The notes under the pieces: generated by a model | What the model saw: only the letters and a program-made list of their open reading frames with translations | What the model was told of the DNA's origin: nothing | Databases searched by the model: none | Part shown: positions 15,829 through 23,781 of the stretch, in pieces | How positions within the stretch are numbered: the first letter of the stretch is position 1 | Layout of the letters: each line of letters opens with the position of its first letter | Made by a program: the position numbers and the translations under genes | From: JBLXBZ01 sp048265185 | Lineage (GTDB): Bacteria > Pseudomonadota > Alphaproteobacteria > Rhizobiales > Stappiaceae | Length of the DNA: 64,000 nt | Direction: 5' to 3' | Assembly: GCA_048265185.1 (NCBI GenBank) | Contig: JBLXBZ010000005.1 | Location: forward strand, 124,001-188,000

Positions 15829-17087
15829 GCGGCGACATGAACGTGGTGGAGAACAAGACGCCGGCGCAGGGCGGCGCGCTTGAGGTTTTCGCGGTCTTTC
15901 TCAAATTGGGGCTGACCAGTTTCGGCGGGCCTATCGCGCATCTGGGTTATTTCCGCGATGAACTGGTGACCCGGCGCCGGTGGCTGAGCGATTCCGCTTA
16001 CGCCGACCTCGTGGCCCTTTGTCAATTTCTTCCCGGACCGGCTTCCTCACAGGTGGGATTCGCCCTCGGCTTGATGCGCGGCGGATGGCTTGGGGCGCTG
16101 GCCGCCTTCACCGCCTTCACGGCGCCATCGGCGCTTTTGCTGTTCATTTTCGCCATGAGCGCCGCGTCGCTCTCCAGCCCTCTTGGTCTTGGGGTTTTGC
16201 ATGGGCTGAAGATCGTGGCGGTGGCCATCGTGGCGCAGGCGGTTTGGGGAATGTTGAAGAATCTTTGCCCGGATCGCCAGCGGATCGGGATCGCTCTAGG
16301 AACGCTGGCGCTATTGGCCTTCGTTCCCACGCCTTTCACTATGCTGGCGGCGATTGCGCTGGGAGCCTTGGCGGGCTTGGCTCTTTGTCCGGGGGTGAGC
16401 GCGGGCGCGGGGCGCGCCAACGCTCAGGTTGAGGGAGAGCGGATGGCCATGCCTGTTCGCCGGTGGCAGGCCGTCGCCGCTCTAACTCTTTGCGCGGTTC
16501 TGGCGGCGGCGCCGCTGCTTGCTTTGATGGACGCGCGGCAAGGGGCGGGGGGCGCGCAGGCGCTGGCCGTCTTCGACAGCTTTTACCGCGCTGGCGCTCT
16601 GGTGTTCGGCGGCGGTCACGTGGTGTTGCCCTTGTTGCAAGGGGAAGTGGTCCAGCCGGGCTGGGTCACGCCGGATCAATTTCTCGCTGGCTATGGCGCG
16701 GCGCAGGCGGCGCCGGGGCCGCTGTTCACATTCGCCGCCTATTTGGGCGCGGTTTTGAAGCCCTGGCCCAATGGGGTCTTTGGAGCGGCGCTGGCGCTTT
16801 TGGCGATTTTCACTCCGGGTTTTTTGTTTCTCATCGCCGCGCTTCCCTTTTGGGAGCGCTTTCGCGCCATGAGCAAAGCGCAATCCCTGATGCAAGGGGC
16901 GAACGCCGCCGTGGTGGGAATTCTGGGCGCTGCGCTTTATGACCCTGTCTTCACCAGCGCCATTGGCGATCTTCGGGACTTGGCGTTGGCGCTGCTTTGT
17001 TTCGCCCTGCTGATGGCGTGGAAAACGCCGCCATGGGTGGTGGTGACTGTTGGCGCTTTGGGAGGCGCGGTTCTGGGGTGGCTCTGA
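15825..17087 (+). CDS. chrA: Chromate efflux transporter ChrA
   Basis: A 420-residue long-chain CHR-family membrane protein with two homologous halves. The first has LKLGLTSFGGPIAHLGYFRDE and CQFLPGPASSQVGFALG; the second has FDSFYRAGALVFGGGHVVLPLL and GAAQAAPGPLFTFAAYLG. These duplicated SFGGP/FGGGH and PGP motifs define ChrA, which exports chromate. The start overlaps the padR stop. Some ChrA paralogues carry other oxyanions, so chromate specificity is inferred from the family. Confidence 0.93.
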   Translation: MSGDMNVVENKTPAQGGALEVFAVFLKLGLTSFGGPIAHLGYFRDELVTRRRWLSDSAYADLVALCQFLPGPASSQVGFALGLMRGGWLGALAAFTAFTAPSALLLFIFAMSAASLSSPLGLGVLHGLKIVAVAIVAQAVWGMLKNLCPDRQRIGIALGTLALLAFVPTPFTMLAAIALGALAGLALCPGVSAGAGRANAQVEGERMAMPVRRWQAVAALTLCAVLAAAPLLALMDARQGAGGAQALAVFDSFYRAGALVFGGGHVVLPLLQGEVVQPGWVTPDQFLAGYGAAQAAPGPLFTFAAYLGAVLKPWPNGVFGAALALLAIFTPGFLFLIAALPFWERFRAMSKAQSLMQGANAAVVGILGAALYDPVFTSAIGDLRDLALALLCFALLMAWKTPPWVVVTVGALGGAVLGWL

Positions 17088-17228
17088 GGGTGATTCTGGG
17101 CGCGGCGGGCTTAACCTATAGGATGAACTTGAGAGCGAAGCTTGCGCCCCGCTCTCAAGTCTTTAGCGGACTGCCAGCCGCTCGGATGTCAGGAGTTTGC
17201 GCATTTATTTATCGCCAAGGCGCCGCTG

Positions 17229-18263
17229 TTATTCTTCGCCAAGGCGGATGACGCGCTTGCCGAAATTCTCGCCCTTGAGCAGGCCGATAAAGGCTTCCGG
17301 CGCGTTTTCCAAACCATCGATGATTTCTTCGCGATATTTAATCTTGCCGGCCTCGACCCATGCGCCCATTTCCTTGGCGAATTGCGGGTAGAGATGGCCG
17401 AAGTCGTCAAAGATGATGAACCCTTGCACCTTGATTTTCTTGCGCAGGACCTGGCCCATGAGCCAGTTCATCCGGTCCGGGCCGTCGGGCAATTGGGTGG
17501 CGTTATATTGCGACACCAACCCGCAAACCGGCACGCGCGCCTTGGGGTTCAGCAGAGGAATGACGGCGTCGAGCACTTTGCCGCCCACGTTTTCGAAATA
17601 AACGTCGATCCCTTCAGGCGCGGCTTTGGCGAGCTGATCGGCGAAATCCGCCGCCTTGTGGTCGGCGCAAGCGTCAAACCCCAGTTCATTCACCGCGTAA
17701 GCGCATTTTTCCGCGCCGCCCGCAACCCCAACCACGCGGCAGCCAAGCAGTTTACCGATTTGCCCGACGGTGGCGCCCACCGGTCCGGTGGCCGCCGCCA
17801 CCACAATGGTCTCCCCCGCTTTGGGCGCGCCAATATGGGTCAGGCCCGCCCATGCGGTGAAGCCCGGCATGCCCAAAATTCCCAGCGCCCAAGAAGGATG
17901 CGCCGGCGACTGGCCAAGGTTGGCCACGCCCGTTCCATCGGAGACGGCGTAATCCTGCCAGCCGTTGAAGCTGAGAACATAATCTCCCGGGGCGAAGCCT
18001 TCCAGATTGGAGCGCACGACCTGCGCCACGGTTCCGCCCACCATCACGGCGCCGATCTCCACCGGCGGAGCGTAGGAGGGAGCGTCACTCATGCGCCCGC
18101 GCATATAGGGGTCAAGGGAGAGATACTGCGTGCGCAGCAGCATCTGGTTGTCGCCGATCTGGGGAATCTCGGTTGTGATCAGCCGCAGAGTGTCTTTCGT
18201 CGGCTCGCCTTTCGGGCGCTGCGCCAGAACAAGCTGGCGGTTGATTTTATCCGTCTGGGTCAT
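17229..18263 (-). CDS. curA: CurA-like NADPH-dependent medium-chain reductase
   Basis: A 344-residue zinc-independent MDR protein close in length and sequence layout to E. coli CurA (curcumin/dihydrocurcumin reductase) and leukotriene B4 dehydrogenases. Visible are YLSLDPYMRGRMSD, GEIVVAAATGPVGATVGQ-like dinucleotide motif (GETIVVAAATGPVGA), and FENVGGKVLDAVIPLLN. ATG 18263 has AAGG nine bases upstream, better than GTG 18272. It probably reduces alpha,beta-unsaturated carbonyls. It sits 29 bases after yqhD on the same strand, so both may be induced together by reactive aldehydes or electrophiles. Confidence 0.85.
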   Translation of the reverse strand: MTQTDKINRQLVLAQRPKGEPTKDTLRLITTEIPQIGDNQMLLRTQYLSLDPYMRGRMSDAPSYAPPVEIGAVMVGGTVAQVVRSNLEGFAPGDYVLSFNGWQDYAVSDGTGVANLGQSPAHPSWALGILGMPGFTAWAGLTHIGAPKAGETIVVAAATGPVGATVGQIGKLLGCRVVGVAGGAEKCAYAVNELGFDACADHKAADFADQLAKAAPEGIDVYFENVGGKVLDAVIPLLNPKARVPVCGLVSQYNATQLPDGPDRMNWLMGQVLRKKIKVQGFIIFDDFGHLYPQFAKEMGAWVEAGKIKYREEIIDGLENAPEAFIGLLKGENFGKRVIRLGEE

Positions 18264-18292
18264 ATTCGTCACCTTGTGATGCTGGTTGTCGT

Positions 18293-19450
18293 TTAAAGCG
18301 CGGCCTGAAGAATGCGGCGCGAGACGTCAGGGGTGATGGCGCCATGCTCGCCAAGGGCGGTCATGCCGTGGTCCGTCAAGGCGGCGACGATGCGATCGAT
18401 CTCCGCCGGACCTACATCATAATCGCGCAGACGCGTCTTGATTCCCATCCGCTCAAAGAAAGCGCGGGTCGCGTCGATGGCCGCGTCGATGCGCTCGTCT
18501 TCGGAACCTTCGCGAATGTCGAAGACATTGGCGCCATATTGCAAAAGCTTCTCACGTTTGACGGCGCGCTGGTCGTTCAGAAGAGAAGGCAAAACGACGG
18601 CCAGCGTGCGGGCGTGATCCGTGTCGTTCAGGGCGGTGATTTCATGACCAATCATGTGGCTCGCCCAGTCTTGAGGCGCGCCCGCGCCGATCAAGCCGTT
18701 GAGGGCCAGGGTCGCGGTCCACATGAGGTTGGCGCGCACGTCGTAGTCTTCCGGATTTTCCAGCGCTTTGGGACCAAGCTCAACCAGAGTGCGCAGCAAG
18801 GTCTCGGCGAATCCGTCCTGCACCCGGGCCGCTGAGGGATAGGTGAGATATTGCTCGATCACATGAACGAAGGCGTCGGCCGCGCCATTGGCGATCTGGC
18901 GCGGGGGCAACGTATAGGTGACTTGCGGGTCGAGAACCGAAAAAAGCGGATAGCAATGAGAGCTCATGAAGGGGAGTTTAGCGCCTTTCTCTTCATTGGT
19001 GATCACGGAGCCGTGGTTCATTTCCGAGCCGGTGGCGGGCAGGGTCAGGACCGTTCCAAAGGGAAGCGCCGCCGTCACCACCGATCCGCGCGAGGTGAGG
19101 ATTTCCCAAGGATCGCCGTCATATTTGGCGGCGGCGGCGATGAATTTGGCCGCGTCGATCACCGAGCCGCCACCAACGGCGAGAATGAAGTCCACATCGT
19201 TTTCCGCGATAAGCTTGACCGCTTTGAGCGCGGTGGCGAAGCGCGGGTTTGGCTCAATCCCGCCAAACTCCACCACGGGGCGTGACCCAAGGGCCGCGCG
19301 CGTCTGGCTCAAAACGCCGGTTCGCTCGGCGCTGCCGCCGCCATAGAGGATCAAAACCTTGGCGTTGGCGGGAACTTCTCCAGCAAGATCGGGAATGCGG
19401 TCTTTGCCGAAGAGGATTTTCGTCGGGTTTTGAAAGTCGAAATTATTCAT
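18293..19450 (-). CDS. yqhD: YqhD-like iron/zinc-dependent NADPH alcohol dehydrogenase
   Basis: A 385-residue group III metal alcohol dehydrogenase that reduces short aldehydes. Starts MNNFDFQNPTKILFGKDRI like YqhD; NADPH motif is YGGGSAERTG followed by VGGGSVIDAAKF. Metal ligands are the Asp and His of NGAADAFVHVIEQYLTYP and the His residues in SHMIGHEITALNDTDHAR. ATG 19450 has AAGGA eight bases upstream, better than ATG 19459. A GGGGGCG/CGCCCCC hairpin (19478-19495) sits in the leader between the TetR gene and this start. Probably in one electrophile-response unit with the CurA-like gene and the TetR regulator. Confidence 0.9.
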   Translation of the reverse strand: MNNFDFQNPTKILFGKDRIPDLAGEVPANAKVLILYGGGSAERTGVLSQTRAALGSRPVVEFGGIEPNPRFATALKAVKLIAENDVDFILAVGGGSVIDAAKFIAAAAKYDGDPWEILTSRGSVVTAALPFGTVLTLPATGSEMNHGSVITNEEKGAKLPFMSSHCYPLFSVLDPQVTYTLPPRQIANGAADAFVHVIEQYLTYPSAARVQDGFAETLLRTLVELGPKALENPEDYDVRANLMWTATLALNGLIGAGAPQDWASHMIGHEITALNDTDHARTLAVVLPSLLNDQRAVKREKLLQYGANVFDIREGSEDERIDAAIDATRAFFERMGIKTRLRDYDVGPAEIDRIVAALTDHGMTALGEHGAITPDVSRRILQAAL

Positions 19451-19560
19451 GTTTCGCATCCTTGAATATTAATGGGTGGGGGCGATGTCGCCCCCCGGCG
19501 CTCATTTGCGCCGCCTGTTTGTTGGCCGGCCCTTGATTTATGGGCGAAATGGGTTCGATT

Positions 19561-20160
19561 TCAGGGAGATAAGGGGGAGGGGAGCAAGGCGCGCGTCGCC
19601 GTCATGGCGGCGCGCAGGGGCGCGTCGCTTTGGGCGAGACTAGCGATCAGGCTCGCCCCCAGCCATTGATGATAGATCGCCTCGGCGAGGGCGGCGGGAT
19701 CGTCCAACGCGCCGATGGCTCCTTGCGCCGCGCCCTCCTTCAGGGTTTGCGTAAGACGGGCGATGACGCTGGCCACCCCCTGTTGCAGGATTTTGCTCAT
19801 CGGCGGGGAAAGGTCCGCCACCTCCGCTGACAATTTGACCACCAGACAGCGGTCTTCGGGGTTGGGGCTAAGTTGGTTTTGACGCCAAATCTCAAAGTAT
19901 TTAAGGAGGCGCTCTCGCGCGTCCAACGTCGGATTGCTAAGAGACTCGCGTAATTTCTCTTTGTATTCAGCGACAAATTCTTCCAGCAAGGCGCAGCCAT
20001 AGGCCTCTTTGGAGGGGAAGTAATGATAGAAAGATCCTTTGGGAACGCCCGCCGCCTTGAGTAGTTCGCCAAGACCCACGGCCGTGTAGCCGCGCCGGGC
20101 GGTGAGGCGGCGTCCCGTGGCCAGAATATGACCTCTCGTATCTTGTTTCTCTTTGCTCAT
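19561..20160 (-). CDS. TetR-family regulator, NemR-like
   Basis: A 199-residue TetR/AcrR regulator. Helix-turn-helix is in residues about 6-55 (RGHILATGRRLTARRGYTAV then LGELLKAAGVPKGSFYHYF and PSKEAYG). The ligand domain contains one cysteine in EDRCLVVKLSAEVADLS, a position used for electrophile sensing in NemR-type proteins. MSKEKQ at 20160 is chosen because the longer frame runs through the operator. It precedes yqhD and curA on the same strand, as in E. coli where NemR controls aldehyde/electrophile reductases. Confidence 0.87.
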   Translation of the reverse strand: MSKEKQDTRGHILATGRRLTARRGYTAVGLGELLKAAGVPKGSFYHYFPSKEAYGCALLEEFVAEYKEKLRESLSNPTLDARERLLKYFEIWRQNQLSPNPEDRCLVVKLSAEVADLSPPMSKILQQGVASVIARLTQTLKEGAAQGAIGALDDPAALAEAIYHQWLGASLIASLAQSDAPLRAAMTATRALLPSPLSP

Positions 20161-20180
20161 GACCCGCAGATAGGGTCTAT

Positions 20181-20195
20181 TAGACCGGTCGTCTA
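20181..20195. promoter_or_regulatory. NemR-type TetR operator
   Basis: TAGACCGGTCGTCTA is a TAGAC-5-GTCTA inverted repeat 21 bases upstream of the TetR start. It resembles the NemR/TetR box TAGACCnnnnGGTCTA and overlaps where the promoter should be, fitting autorepression. Confidence 0.65.
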
Positions 20196-20315
20196 GAGGG
20201 CGAGGTAAATTTTTTTCAAAAACAGCCGGCAACTTTTCTAGGGCGAGTTTTCCGATTTGTTCCCCGCGCGGATTTTTTATTGGCGGGTCGCCAACCGGCG
20301 CCGCCGCGCCGGGGA

Positions 20316-21023
20316 TCAGACGTGATGAAACCGATGCTTTTTCAACAGGCCTATGAGCATTTCGCGGGCGTGTTGGCGGTGGGCCCGGTGCCGGTCGCGA
20401 GCGGTTTGCGCGTCCCCCGCGCGGATAGCGTCGAACACGGCGCGGTGGTCTTCATTGGACTTCAGCGGCAGGGGGCGGATATGCAGGGTGACGGATCTGG
20501 AGCGGCGCACTTGATCGCTCATCATCGAGACGATGTTTTGAACTCTGCTATTGCCGCCAAGGCGCACGAGCTCCGTGTGAAAGGCGTCGTCGGCCATGGC
20601 CCAACTTTCGCGGTGGCCGTTGGAAAGGGCGGTCTCCATGGCTTCAATGGCGTTGGCGAGGGGGATCAACTCTTCTTCGCTATAGCGCATACGCGCCGCT
20701 TCTTCCGCCGCCAGGCTCTCCAGTTCGGTGAGAACGGCGTAGATTTCCTCCATATCCTTCAAGGATATGGCGTTGATCCTGACCCCTTTGCGCGGGCGAA
20801 CTTCAAGCAACCCCTGCTGAGCCAGCAACAGCGTCGCCTCCCGGACCGGAGTGCGCGACATACCCAGCCGCAACGCCAACTCGCTTTCAAGATGGTCCGA
20901 TCCCGCCGCCAGCTCTCCGTCGAAAATAAGTTCGCGAATTTGCTCCACGGCCTGAGTGGTGATGGATTTTGGCTTCAGGGCTTCAGTCAAACGCCAGCTC
21001 CCGGATTTTTCGGCCGCTTTCAT
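20316..21023 (-). CDS. GntR-family regulator, FCD subfamily
   Basis: A 235-residue regulator with winged helix (AVEQIRELIFDGELAAGSDH then LESELALRLGMSRTPVREAT) and an FCD helical domain (DDAFHTELVRLGGNSR, then NEDHRAVFDAIRAGDA) whose histidines usually bind a metal and a carboxylate ligand. It overlaps the end of the Gfo/Idh/MocA gene by 41 bases; a later start is possible but no better ribosome site was seen. It is the natural candidate to bind the two palindromes before the divergent TRAP operon. Confidence 0.87.
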   Translation of the reverse strand: MKAAEKSGSWRLTEALKPKSITTQAVEQIRELIFDGELAAGSDHLESELALRLGMSRTPVREATLLLAQQGLLEVRPRKGVRINAISLKDMEEIYAVLTELESLAAEEAARMRYSEEELIPLANAIEAMETALSNGHRESWAMADDAFHTELVRLGGNSRVQNIVSMMSDQVRRSRSVTLHIRPLPLKSNEDHRAVFDAIRAGDAQTARDRHRAHRQHAREMLIGLLKKHRFHHV

Positions 21024-22029
21024 GCGAGGCGTAAAGGGCCTCTTCGACGGTGATGACCTTCAGATAATCCCGCGCTTCATTTTCCAAAGGAGCAACCCCA
21101 TTTAGGCCGTCGATTACATGTTGCTGCAGCGCCTTGACGCAATCTCCCGCAAAACCGGGCCATTGCTGCGCCGGCAAAAGCACATGTGACGCCGCCTCGC
21201 CAAAACGGCGCAACGCGACTTCCCCCGCGCCATTGAGGAGCAGCGTTCCTCCAGTTCCCTCAATCATCGCCTCGCCAAAGGTCAGACGGTGGTTTTCCGA
21301 GGCGTGATCCAGAAGGCGGTTGCCGTCAAACAGCGCGCGGACGCCTTCCTTGTAATCAAGGATGAAATAGCCGGCGTCTTCGCCGGCGATCACCGGGTTC
21401 ATGCGCCGTAAGTCCGCGTAAACCGCTTCTGGCTCTCCCATGAGATAGCGAAAGGTGTCGATCCAGTGCACGCCGGTTTCATGAATGAGAAGCCGCGGCA
21501 TGGTCTGAAAATAGGGCTGACGCTCCAGATAGGCGCGAGGGCCTTGGCCATCGCCGGTTCGCAGACGAAAGGTGACTTGATGCACATGGCCGATCTCTCC
21601 CCGCTCCATAGCGGCGCGCATGACCCGATACCAAGGCTGAAAGCGGAAATTTTCATGAATCAGCAAGGGCACGCCGGCCTCCTCCGCCAGCGCCGTCGCC
21701 TCTCGCGCTTCATTAAGGGAGGTGCAGAAAGGCTTTTGGCAGATGATGGCGCGGACCCCGGCGGCCAGACCGGCGCGGATGGCCGCAAGGTGAGAGGGCG
21801 GCGGGGTGATGATGTCCAGAAGGTCGGGCTTGGCGAGGCTGAGCATTTCCTCAAGGTCTGTGAACGCGGGGGCGCCGGTGGCCTCGGCCTTATGCAAATT
21901 GCGGTCGCAAGCGCCGACGAGCTGGGCGCCGTCAATGCGGCTCCAGCCATCGTAATGGAAGCGTGCGAAATAGCCTGCGCCAAGACAAGCCACTTTTATC
22001 GCATCTGTTATGGCGTGCGCGCCGCTCAT
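20983..22029 (-). CDS. Gfo/Idh/MocA-family NAD(P) oxidoreductase
   Basis: A 348-residue sugar/polyol-type dehydrogenase. The dinucleotide motif VACLGAGYFARFHYDGW opens the protein, the family lysine is in IICQKPFCTSLNEA (EKP-like motif written QKP), and IHENFRFQPWYRVMRAAMERGEIG and HETGVHWIDTFRYLMGE follow. Replacement of the usual Glu in EKP by Gln is notable but the catalytic Lys remains. It is divergent from the TRAP operon and probably acts on the imported compound. Confidence 0.87.
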   Translation of the reverse strand: MSGAHAITDAIKVACLGAGYFARFHYDGWSRIDGAQLVGACDRNLHKAEATGAPAFTDLEEMLSLAKPDLLDIITPPPSHLAAIRAGLAAGVRAIICQKPFCTSLNEAREATALAEEAGVPLLIHENFRFQPWYRVMRAAMERGEIGHVHQVTFRLRTGDGQGPRAYLERQPYFQTMPRLLIHETGVHWIDTFRYLMGEPEAVYADLRRMNPVIAGEDAGYFILDYKEGVRALFDGNRLLDHASENHRLTFGEAMIEGTGGTLLLNGAGEVALRRFGEAASHVLLPAQQWPGFAGDCVKALQQHVIDGLNGVAPLENEARDYLKVITVEEALYASHESGRKIRELAFD

Positions 22030-22097
22030 ATTTCGCCTCCCCGATATTCTTTTAACGTAAATGAAATAGTCGACATTCTGACCGTTGACAAGGGATT

Positions 22098-22134
22098 GTA
22101 TAACGTATACGCAAATTAATGTATAAATTTATAC
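22098..22134. promoter_or_regulatory. Pair of GntR-type operators in divergent promoter
   Basis: Two palindromes lie 10 bases apart in the 138-bp spacer: GTATAACGTATAC (22098-22110) and GTATAAATTTATAC (22121-22134), both sharing the half-site GTATA. A TTGACA hexamer at 22085-22090 lies beside them. Their shared half-site and place between the GntR-linked gene and the TRAP operon suggest one dimer binds each. Confidence 0.65.
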
Positions 22135-22167
22135 GGCCGAATTTGGTGGCCGTGGGAGGAGTGGAAC

Positions 22168-23178
22168 ATGACTAAAACGAAGAATTTTGGCCGTTGGTTG
22201 CTGGGCGCCGCCGTATTGACCGCAAGTTTGAACGGAGCGTATGCCGCGGAAGTCCTGCGTTTCAGCCACACGGATAACCCAGGTGGTTCGCGTCAGGCGG
22301 CGGCGGAAGTTTTCGCCGACAAGGTGAAAGAATACACCGAAGGCCGTTATGAAGTGAAGATTTTCCCGTCGGGACAGGTGGCCAATGACCCCAAGGCGAT
22401 CGAGTTGCTCCAGCTCGGCGGCGTTGATTTCACCGTTTCGGCCACTGGCAGCTATGCGACTCACCTGCCGTCCCTGAACCTCACGGCCATGCCGTTCCTC
22501 GTGGACACCTATGAGCAAGGCTGGGATCTTTACGACAATTCCGAGTGGTTGCAGGGCGAATTCGCCAAGCTGCCCGAAGTCGGGTTCCGCGTATTGTCCA
22601 CATGGGAAGCCGGTTTCCGCAGCTTCACCACGAATGAGCCGTTGAATTCGCCCAAAGACGCTGAAAGCATGAAAATGCGCGTCTTCCCGAACGACATGAT
22701 CCGCTGGACCATGGAAGAAATCGGCTTCCAGACCGCCGTCATGCCGATCACCGACGTGTTTCTCGCGATTCAGCAAGGCATTGTGAACGGTCAGGAAAAC
22801 CCGGTCGACACCATCAAGTCGCTGCGGTTCTATGAAGTTGCGCCTTATATCACCCTGACGCGTCATGTTTACAGCCCATTGCCGTTGACCATCGCGGAGA
22901 AAACATGGCAGTCGTTCTCCGACGCCGACAAGGAGGCCGTTCTCAAGGCCGCCAAGGATTCCGCCGCCTTTAGCCGCGATCTGGTGAAAAACTCGGTCAA
23001 TAAACAGCTGGAGGAAATGACAGCCGCCGGCGCCACCGTCACCGTGCCGGAAATCGCTCCGTTCCGTGAAGCCGTGCAGCCGGTATACGCGAAGGCAAAG
23101 GAAGTTTACGGCGCCGAAGCCGTTGACAAGATCCTCGCCGACGCCGCCGCCATCCGTAAAGCCATGCCGGCGAATTAA
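22168..23178 (+). CDS. dctP: TRAP transporter substrate-binding protein (DctP family), second locus
   Basis: A 336-residue periplasmic receptor with signal peptide (ending AYA at about residue 26). Typical segments: LRFSHTDNPGGSRQAAAEVF, RYEVKIFPSGQVANDPKAIE, WEAGFRSFTTNEPLNSPKDA, then MKMRVFPNDMI with the carboxylate-binding arginine and IQQGIVNGQENPVDTIKSL. It belongs to a different branch from the receptor at 12134 (low similarity outside motifs), so its ligand probably differs. A hairpin separates it from the permease genes. Confidence 0.94.
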   Translation: MTKTKNFGRWLLGAAVLTASLNGAYAAEVLRFSHTDNPGGSRQAAAEVFADKVKEYTEGRYEVKIFPSGQVANDPKAIELLQLGGVDFTVSATGSYATHLPSLNLTAMPFLVDTYEQGWDLYDNSEWLQGEFAKLPEVGFRVLSTWEAGFRSFTTNEPLNSPKDAESMKMRVFPNDMIRWTMEEIGFQTAVMPITDVFLAIQQGIVNGQENPVDTIKSLRFYEVAPYITLTRHVYSPLPLTIAEKTWQSFSDADKEAVLKAAKDSAAFSRDLVKNSVNKQLEEMTAAGATVTVPEIAPFREAVQPVYAKAKEVYGAEAVDKILADAAAIRKAMPAN

Positions 23179-23199
23179 TCATCCTTCCACCCAAGAACT

Positions 23200-23225
23200 G
23201 CCGGAACCTTCAAACAGGTTCCGGC
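23200..23225 (+). terminator. Attenuator-like hairpin between dctP and dctQ
   Basis: GCCGGAACCT (23200-23209) pairs perfectly with AGGTTCCGGC (23216-23225), followed by GCCTTTTTC. It has full intrinsic-terminator form inside an operon, so partial read-through is expected. Confidence 0.75.
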
Positions 23226-23250
23226 GCCTTTTTCTGGAAAGGGTCCGGAG

Positions 23251-23781
23251 TTGGACTATCGCACTCATTATCCGGCCGCTTTGCGCTGGCTCAGTCACTT
23301 GATCGACGCTTGTCTGGTCTTTGGCGGTTTCGCAATTATCATATTGGTTTTCTGCAACGCTTCACTGCGCGGCTTCGCTGGCTTTGACTTGGCGTGGTCG
23401 CTCGAGGTCACCAGTTTCCTGTTGTTGTGGAGCACATTCCTAGGCTGTGCGGCGGCTACCGCGCGCGGCGCCCATATGCGGGTGACGGAAATTGCTCAGA
23501 GCCTGTTTTCAAAGTCCGGTCAGCGTGGGTTGTCCATCCTCATTGACGCGATCATTCTGGTGCTCTTATGCAGCCTCATTTGGACCGGATATAATATTTC
23601 GGCCCATACTTGGGCGCAGAAAACAACGGTTCTCTATTGGCCGGTGGGCCTGCTCTACGCCTCCATGCCGGTTGGCATGGCGTTGACCCTGATTTTCCAC
23701 GTTTACAATATCATGTTCGACATTCGCCATCCCGAGGCGTTTCACGCCGCGCATTCCGATGGTGGGGAGACAGTGCTATGA
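23251..23781 (+). CDS. dctQ: TRAP transporter small permease (DctQ family), second locus
   Basis: A 176-residue four-helix protein: LIDACLVFGGFAIIILVFCN, FDLAWSLEVTSFLLLWSTFLGCAAA and GAHMRVTEI are DctQ-like. The start is read as TTG 23251 with AAAGGG seven bases upstream; no in-frame ATG lies before the first helix. Its stop overlaps the dctM start (ATGA). Confidence 0.88.
   Translation: MDYRTHYPAALRWLSHLIDACLVFGGFAIIILVFCNASLRGFAGFDLAWSLEVTSFLLLWSTFLGCAAATARGAHMRVTEIAQSLFSKSGQRGLSILIDAIILVLLCSLIWTGYNISAHTWAQKTTVLYWPVGLLYASMPVGMALTLIFHVYNIMFDIRHPEAFHAAHSDGGETVL

Noticed and set aside
17142..18296. 384-codon open frame opposite the CurA-like gene
   Set aside because: Antisense shadow with His/Arg-rich translation; the minus-strand gene has clear MDR motifs.
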